A program made the position numbers and the translations under genes. Positions 59,235-64,000 of a DNA stretch of 64,000 bases are shown one piece after another (position 1 is the stretch's first letter; each line of letters begins with the position of its first letter). The DNA is from Actinoplanes octamycinicus (GTDB lineage: Bacteria; Actinomycetota; Actinomycetes; Mycobacteriales; Micromonosporaceae): contig NZ_JACHNB010000001.1 in assembly GCF_014205225.1 (NCBI RefSeq), positions 7,359,501 through 7,423,500 on the forward strand, written 5' to 3'. The notes below the pieces were generated by a model, which searched no databases, was not told where the DNA came from, and was given only the letters and a program-made list of their open reading frames with translations.

Positions 59235-60389
59235 GTGCCGAACCCGCCGCGCTGGCGCCTGCTCGACAACACGTCCGGCGCCACCCTGACCGAGTGCGCC
59301 GAGATCGACGGCCTCTCCACCGATCGCGTGTTCCCGGTCGAACCGGCCTACGAGCGCTACACCCTGCTGGGTTGCGCTCCGGCCGGTCCGCTGCGCGCGG
59401 CGCTCGACGGCACCGGCCCGGCCTGGCTCGGCAACCTCGGCCTCGGGGGCGTGCACGCCCCCGAGCCCTGCCAGCCGGGATGCTACGACTGCTACAGCAT
59501 CGGGGAGGAACTGCTCGACGTCCGCGTCATCGGGCACCGCCCGGCCGAGGACGGGTCCGGTCTGCTCGACATCGAACTGGAAGGCCATCGCCGCGACGAC
59601 GACAACAACGCGGGCGGCACCGCCGCGCCCCAAGTCTCCGGTTATCGATTGATCACTGATGACGAGCAGCGCGCCGGCCAGTGCCGTGACATCAGCGGGT
59701 TGTTCCACGAGCGGCCGGAGATCTGGCCTCAGGGCCCGCTGGTGACCCTGCTCGGCTGCCGTCCCGGACTTCCCGCTTCCTTCAACGCCGAGCTGGCCCA
59801 CGTCCGCGTTGACGGCACGGTCCACCACCTCGGACGCTGGGGCCTCGGGTTGTCCGGCCGGATCTTGGACACCCGGCCCTCCAGGCTCGGCGAGGGCCTG
59901 GTCGACATCGGGCTGGCCGCGCGCTTCCCGTCACCGCTCGCCGCCGGCGAGCGCCCGCTCTGGGACATGTGGCGAGCCGGCGGGCCGGCCGAAACCAATC
60001 AGTGGGCCGCACTCGACCGCAGCGGCCGCTACCTGTGGATCCGCGCCGCCCGGATCCACCGGATCCACGCCCCGGACAAGCCCGCCGGCACCGTCTATCA
60101 CCTGGACGGACGCCACATCACCGACTACGACGCCTTCTACTGCGCGATGGGTGAGGCGATCAACGGCCCCGGCGGCTGGTTCGGCGGCGACCCGTTCTGG
60201 CTGCACGAGAACGCCGGCACCGGCGACGGCGGCGCCACACCCGGGTTCCGGCTGATCTGGCACCACTCCGACGTCGCCCGCACCCATCTGGTGCCCGGCT
60301 ACGACCGCAAGAGCTGGGGACCCGCCGTCACCTTCGACGACCTGGTCCGCTTCCTCCACGAGGACGGCGTCCAGCTCGACCTGCGGTGA
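59235..60389 (+). CDS. large protein with C-terminal barstar-like domain (paralogue 2)
   Basis: A 384-residue paralogue of the protein at 46011-47177, collinear over the whole length: PPRWRLLDNTSGATLTECAE start, Cys cluster EPCQPGCYDC, DDDNN segment, RVDGTVHHLGRWG, then a barstar-like C-terminal domain (GRHITDYDAFYCAMGEAING, PGGWFGGDPFWLHENAG, FRLIWHHSDVARTHL). The GTG start is conserved in both copies. It lies 9 bp after the APC gene and 11 bp before a small DUF7660-like gene. An RNase-inhibitor or immunity role is inferred from the barstar-like domain; no cognate toxin is visible. Confidence 0.75.
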   Translation: MPNPPRWRLLDNTSGATLTECAEIDGLSTDRVFPVEPAYERYTLLGCAPAGPLRAALDGTGPAWLGNLGLGGVHAPEPCQPGCYDCYSIGEELLDVRVIGHRPAEDGSGLLDIELEGHRRDDDNNAGGTAAPQVSGYRLITDDEQRAGQCRDISGLFHERPEIWPQGPLVTLLGCRPGLPASFNAELAHVRVDGTVHHLGRWGLGLSGRILDTRPSRLGEGLVDIGLAARFPSPLAAGERPLWDMWRAGGPAETNQWAALDRSGRYLWIRAARIHRIHAPDKPAGTVYHLDGRHITDYDAFYCAMGEAINGPGGWFGGDPFWLHENAGTGDGGATPGFRLIWHHSDVARTHLVPGYDRKSWGPAVTFDDLVRFLHEDGVQLDLR

Positions 60390-60400
60390 CAAGGTGAAGC

Positions 60401-60634
60401 ATGGACACCGGACGTTCCACCGACGCTGATCCCTCGGACGTACGGACCCGTGAGGACGCCGTGCGCGTGATCGAGGCGATGGCCGCGGACCTGCGGCGCC
60501 ATCCGGACGCGTGGGAGAACGCCACGCTCGACCGCTTCCTCGAAGCCCTGGCCGCCGTGGTGGAGGACGGGACCGCCGAGCCGAGCTGGCGCACGTTCGC
60601 CGAGCTGCTGGTCGCGGCCAGCGGCTACGAGTGA
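60401..60634 (+). CDS. small DUF7660-like protein
   Basis: A 77-residue acidic helical protein: TREDAVRVIEAMAADLRRHP, DAWENATLDRFLEALAAVVE and SWRTFAELLVAASGYE. The WENxTLxRFLEALA and SWRTFAELL blocks match a small actinobacterial family (DUF7660) whose members sit near toxin-immunity and hypothetical genes. ATG 60401 is 11 bp after the barstar-like gene, with AAGGTGA upstream, so the two are probably one transcript. It ends in a 10-bp overlap with the convergent GIY-YIG gene. Function unknown. Confidence 0.75.
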   Translation: MDTGRSTDADPSDVRTREDAVRVIEAMAADLRRHPDAWENATLDRFLEALAAVVEDGTAEPSWRTFAELLVAASGYE

Positions 60635-61215
60635 CCCTCGGCCGGGCCGGCCGAGTCGTTGTATCGCGCCTTGGCGGCGACCACAGCCGGCTGAACGTGC
60701 TCCGGGTCGACGCCGCTGACGTTGAGCGGCGGGTGCAGACGCCGGACCAGGGTCGCCTCGACGGAGTTCGGCTCCGCGTCCTGCGCCCAGGTCAGCCGCA
60801 GGTTCGCGTGCATCCACGCGGTCAGCCGCGCCTCGTCCTCGGGCACCAGGACGACCCGGTCGGTCCAGGTCGTCCGGTAGCCCTCGGACACCAGCAGGCC
60901 GGCCAGCGTGCGCCGCAGCGTCGAGCTACCCGACCGCCGCAGGTGGTTGCGCAGGATCCGGCCCCGCAGGGTGGTCGCCCGGCCCAGATAGAGCAGCCGC
61001 AGCGACGGCACGTGCTGGTTCACCATGCCGGGCAGCTCGGGGAAGACCGACGGAGCGGCCCACCAGGCGTAGACCCCGCTGCCCCGGCCGAGCTGCTTGA
61101 CCGCCACGTCCACGGCGACCGGCACGCCGGACAGCAGCCGCAGCGCAGCCTCGGCCCGGGCCAGAGCGGGTGACGCGACCTCGGGTGGTGTTTCGGGAGC
61201 ATTCACCGGGGCCAT
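60625..61215 (-). CDS. GIY-YIG nuclease-like protein
   Basis: A 196-residue protein with a GIY-YIG-type core at about 50-130: GRGSGVYAWWAAPSVFPELP (GVY for GIY), SLRLLYLGRATTLRGRILRN with YLG and the conserved Arg, and DEARLTAWMHANL. The C-terminal VEATLVRRLHPPLNVSGVD resembles the helical end with the Asn. It may be a DNA or RNA nuclease or an inactive relative. The ATG 61215 start overlaps the FtsX-type gene stop by 13 bp, so it is the last gene of that minus-strand operon. Confidence 0.82.
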   Translation of the reverse strand: MAPVNAPETPPEVASPALARAEAALRLLSGVPVAVDVAVKQLGRGSGVYAWWAAPSVFPELPGMVNQHVPSLRLLYLGRATTLRGRILRNHLRRSGSSTLRRTLAGLLVSEGYRTTWTDRVVLVPEDEARLTAWMHANLRLTWAQDAEPNSVEATLVRRLHPPLNVSGVDPEHVQPAVVAAKARYNDSAGPAEGHS

Positions 61216-63512
61216 GGTAGGCGAAGCGCCGCCGCGACCACCGCGACGGCGGCACAGGCCAGCACGGTCAGCCCGAGTGGCTGCCACGGCACGACGATCG
61301 CGGCGGGCGCGCCGAGCCGGACCAGCGCACCCCAGATGCCGAGCAGGTTCACCGCCGTCACCAGCAGCCCGAGCAACGCCCCGACCAGTACCACGACCAC
61401 CGCCTCGGCGACCACCAGGAGCAGCACCTGCCGCCGGGTGGCCCCGGCCAGCCGGAGCACCGCCCGGTCCCGGGCCTGCCCGGCCGCGGACATCAGCATC
61501 GTGTTGGCCACCGCGATCCCGGTGTAGACCAGCGCGATGCCCAGCACCACGACATAGCCGGCCCGGGTCTGGCGGCTGCCGGTCGGCCGCTGCCCGGCAA
61601 GCCACTGCTCGCGGGTCTGCACGAGCGTCCCCGCCGGCCAGGCTGCGGTCGCCACCGGGCCGGTCAGGTCGAGGCGGTCGGGCCGGGCCCCGCCGGCGTT
61701 GTGCCTGGTCACGTAGACGCCGTTGTCGCCGGTGCCGGTGGCCAGCACCGCCACGATCCGCAGCGACCGCGGTGTCCCGTCGCCGAGCCACACGTCGACC
61801 CGCTCCCCGACCGTGTGCTCGGCCCACTCCTGGTTGACCACGATGCCGTCGTCGTCCAGGTCCTCCAGGCGGCCGGCGACCACCGGCAGCCGGCGCACCG
61901 TGGTCAGCGTCTGCGGATCGACGGCCTGGGCCGGCGACCGGATAAGCGCGACGCCGTCCTCCAGGGTGTAGACCGCCGTGGTCGCGCTGGCCGCGGGCCA
62001 GGTGTCCAGGCCGGGGCCGGTCACGATCACGTCGGCCGTGGTCCGCCGGTCAAGTTCGGCCGCCTTGGCCGCACCGATCGTGGCCGTCGCGCCGAGCAGC
62101 GAACCGGCCAGCGCCACGGTCACCAGCACCGGGGCGGCGACCGCCGCGGTCCGCCGCACCCCCGCCCGGACGTTCTCCCGCACCAGCATCCCGGTCACCC
62201 CCGGCAGCCGCACGGCCAGCCGGGTCAGCGGCCCGACCAGGATCGGCGCGAGCAGCGCCACCGCGGTGATCAGCAGCATCGGCTGGGTCGTGTAGGTCTT
62301 GCGGTGCAGCGCGTCGCCGGGATCGCTGAGCAGCCGCCAGCCGAGCAGCCCGAGCCCGGTGGCCAGCAGCCCGGCGCCGGAGATCCACCGCCCGAGGGTC
62401 ATCGCGCCGCTGTCCACCGAAGCTTCGCGCAGCGCCTCGGCCGGCCGGATCCGACCGGCCCGGACCGTCGCGGCGGCGACCCCGGCCAGCGCGACCAGCA
62501 GCCCGGTCCAGAACGCCACGTGGTAGGGCCACCGGTGGTCGCCGATGGCGAACCAGGCCGGCGCCAGCCGTTCGCCGACCAGGATCCGCGCGAGCAGCGG
62601 CGCGCCCCGGGCGCCGAGCGCGCATCCGGCCGCCGAGGCGACGACGCCGGCCACCGCCGCTTCCGCGATCATCGTCCAGCGGACCTGTCGCGGGGTCGCG
62701 CCCGCGGTGCGCAGCAGGGCGATCTCCCGGCGCCGCTGCGCGACGGCGAACGCGAACGTGGACGCGACCACGAACACCGACACGAAAGCGGTCACCCCAC
62801 CCGCCGTCCCGAGCAGCGCGTTCATCGCGATCAGCGCGTCGCGATCGCGGTCCGGGTCGGGGTCGGCGCGCCGCCGCTGGTCGCCGGTGAGCACCGAGGC
62901 CGCGTCGCCGACCACCGCCCGCACCGCCTCCGGCGCCGCCGCGACGACCAGGTTGTCGATCCGCGGCGCGAGCTTCGCGGCCGCGTCATCGCTGAAGAAG
63001 ACCGGCTTTTCGTACGCGACCGCGCCCACCACACCGGTGACCGTGTAGTCGTTCTGCCCGGCCGGGGTCCGCAGCCGCATCGTCCGCCCGACCAGCGCCG
63101 GCTCCCCCGCCAAGACGATGTCGCGCTCGCCCCGGGGCGGGTGCCCGGCGATCAGCCGGTAGCCGCCGAACCCGGCCACCGACCAGGGATGCCCGACCAG
63201 GCCGGCGTCCACCGGGAACGAACGGTCGGCGACGGTCGGCCCGAGCACGCCCAGTCGCCCAGCGAGGTCCGCCGGGACCGCACGCGGCTGCGCGAGTGGC
63301 TGGACCCGGTCGCCGACCCGCAGCTCGTCGACGCCGTGCACCACGACCGGCGCCCCGGCGAACCGCTCCGGACGCTGCTCCGGCGCGTCCAGGGTGGCGG
63401 CCAGCCCGAGCCCCATCGTGGCGATCAGCGCCACTCCGAGCGCGAGCGCCACGAAGGTGCCGGCCAGCGTGATCCACCGGGCGCGCAGGCTGCTCAGCGT
63501 CACGATCAGCAC
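61203..63512 (-). CDS. FtsX-like ABC transporter permease
   Basis: A 769-residue permease of the FtsX/MacB type: N-terminal helix with WITLAGTFVALALGVALIAT, a large extracytoplasmic domain, then helices around TAFVSVFVVASTFAFAVAQR and VAEAVVVVLVGALLGLLVTA, with a second extracytoplasmic domain and two FtsX modules. It couples ATP use in the cytosol to export of a peptide, drug or lipoprotein-like substrate. Its start overlaps the ATPase stop by 7 bp. Such large permeases act in mechanotransmission in actinomycetes. Confidence 0.9.
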   Translation of the reverse strand: MLIVTLSSLRARWITLAGTFVALALGVALIATMGLGLAATLDAPEQRPERFAGAPVVVHGVDELRVGDRVQPLAQPRAVPADLAGRLGVLGPTVADRSFPVDAGLVGHPWSVAGFGGYRLIAGHPPRGERDIVLAGEPALVGRTMRLRTPAGQNDYTVTGVVGAVAYEKPVFFSDDAAAKLAPRIDNLVVAAAPEAVRAVVGDAASVLTGDQRRRADPDPDRDRDALIAMNALLGTAGGVTAFVSVFVVASTFAFAVAQRRREIALLRTAGATPRQVRWTMIAEAAVAGVVASAAGCALGARGAPLLARILVGERLAPAWFAIGDHRWPYHVAFWTGLLVALAGVAAATVRAGRIRPAEALREASVDSGAMTLGRWISGAGLLATGLGLLGWRLLSDPGDALHRKTYTTQPMLLITAVALLAPILVGPLTRLAVRLPGVTGMLVRENVRAGVRRTAAVAAPVLVTVALAGSLLGATATIGAAKAAELDRRTTADVIVTGPGLDTWPAASATTAVYTLEDGVALIRSPAQAVDPQTLTTVRRLPVVAGRLEDLDDDGIVVNQEWAEHTVGERVDVWLGDGTPRSLRIVAVLATGTGDNGVYVTRHNAGGARPDRLDLTGPVATAAWPAGTLVQTREQWLAGQRPTGSRQTRAGYVVVLGIALVYTGIAVANTMLMSAAGQARDRAVLRLAGATRRQVLLLVVAEAVVVVLVGALLGLLVTAVNLLGIWGALVRLGAPAAIVVPWQPLGLTVLACAAVAVVAAALRLPWPR

Positions 63513-64000
63513 GCGGCCGCCGCCATCCGGGTCATCTCGGCGGCGACCGCCTCGGCCGACGGCGCGGCCAGGCTGCCGCTGAGTCGCCCGTCGGCGAGGA
63601 ACACCACCCGGTCGGCGTACGACGCGGCGACCGGGTCGTGGGTGACCATCACGATCGTCTGCCGCTCGTCGTCGGCCATCCCGCGCAGCGTCCGCAGCAC
63701 CGCCCGGCCGGTCGCCGAGTCCAGCGCCCCGGTCGGCTCGTCGGCGAAGAGCACCTCGGGCCGGGTGATCAACGCCCGGGCGATCGCGACCCGCTGCTGC
63801 TGGCCGCCGGACAACTCGCTCGGGCGGTGCCCGAACCGGTCGGCCAGCCCGACCCGCGCGAGAGCGTCGCGCACCTGCGCCCGGCCGGGCCGGCGCCCGG
63901 CGAGGCGCAGCGGCAGCGCCACGTTCTGCTCGGCGGACAGCGTGGGCAGCAGGTTGAACGCCTGGAAGACGAACCCGATCCGGTCCCGGCGCAGCCGGGT
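63506..64000 (-). CDS. ABC transporter ATP-binding protein, partial (N-terminus outside window)
   Basis: The C-terminal 164 residues of a MacB/LolD-type ATPase lie in the window: IGFVFQAFNLLPTLSAEQNV (Q-loop), SELSGGQQQRVAIARALITR (signature), EVLFADEPTGALDSATGRAV (Walker B) and TIVMVTHDPVAASYADRVVF (H-loop). It energises the FtsX-like permease encoded next, with which it overlaps by 7 bp. Walker A is cut off by the window edge. Confidence 0.94.
   Translation of the reverse strand, partial: TRLRRDRIGFVFQAFNLLPTLSAEQNVALPLRLAGRRPGRAQVRDALARVGLADRFGHRPSELSGGQQQRVAIARALITRPEVLFADEPTGALDSATGRAVLRTLRGMADDERQTIVMVTHDPVAASYADRVVFLADGRLSGSLAAPSAEAVAAEMTRMAAAAC

Overview
The window is very GC-rich, with many GTG and TTG starts, short or overlapping gene junctions and many divergent regulator/target pairs. 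It carries families typical of Actinobacteria: a CU044_5270-type protein, a SCO2525-type SAM methyltransferase, two ECF42 sigma factors with their YCII/DGPF partners, and carbohydrate ABC importers without their own ATPase. This fits a Micromonosporaceae-like soil actinomycete such as Actinoplanes; genus is an inference. I saw no rRNA, tRNA, phage, insertion sequence or CRISPR array. Most genes look intact; the first and last are cut by the window edges.

Layout. 0-13.4 kb: ECF sigma with its partner, an orphan substrate-binding lipoprotein, an SDR/methyltransferase pair, a heme-oxygenase-like diiron protein divergent from a CDGSH iron-sulfur protein, a membrane protein with a VHL beta domain, an MFS exporter with a divergent two-HTH Lrp protein, a PAS/GAF histidine kinase, and an esterase/MarR divergent pair with twin operators. 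13.4-24.4 kb: accessory and hypothetical genes separated by C-rich tandem repeats, including a flavoprotein with a low-complexity insert. 24.4-29.2 kb: branched-chain 2-oxoacid dehydrogenase operon (E1 alpha, E1 beta, E2) ending in a lipoate ligase-like gene, with divergent BkdR-like regulator. 30.7-32.8 kb: ECF42 module around a palindromic bidirectional promoter. 33.6-37.6 kb: DUF4097 protein with DrrAB-type exporter, then a LysR/SnoaL pair. 37.6-45.2 kb: secreted carbohydrate-active enzymes (GH71/99-like, GH11 xylanase, CE4 deacetylase, CE1/PHB-type esterase). 46-49 kb: second ECF42 module, translationally overlapping a barstar-like gene. 49.4-57.4 kb: hexosaminide utilisation locus (GH20, sugar ABC importer, RpiR-type regulator, NagK-type kinase). 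57.4-64 kb: AsnC/APC transporter pair, a second barstar-like paralogue with a small partner, a GIY-YIG protein and a MacB/FtsX-like ABC exporter.

How the genes work together. Three catabolic themes stand out: xylan breakdown (main chain plus deacetylation), chitin/GlcNAc oligosaccharide uptake and phosphorylation, and branched-chain amino acid catabolism. Two stress-type ECF42 regulons share a promoter motif (TGTCGA, 17-18 nt, CGAC) visible upstream of both DGPF genes. The least explained items are the two large barstar-like proteins without a visible ribonuclease, the VHL-like protein, and the recurrent triplet-length repeats at gene borders and inside one reading frame.
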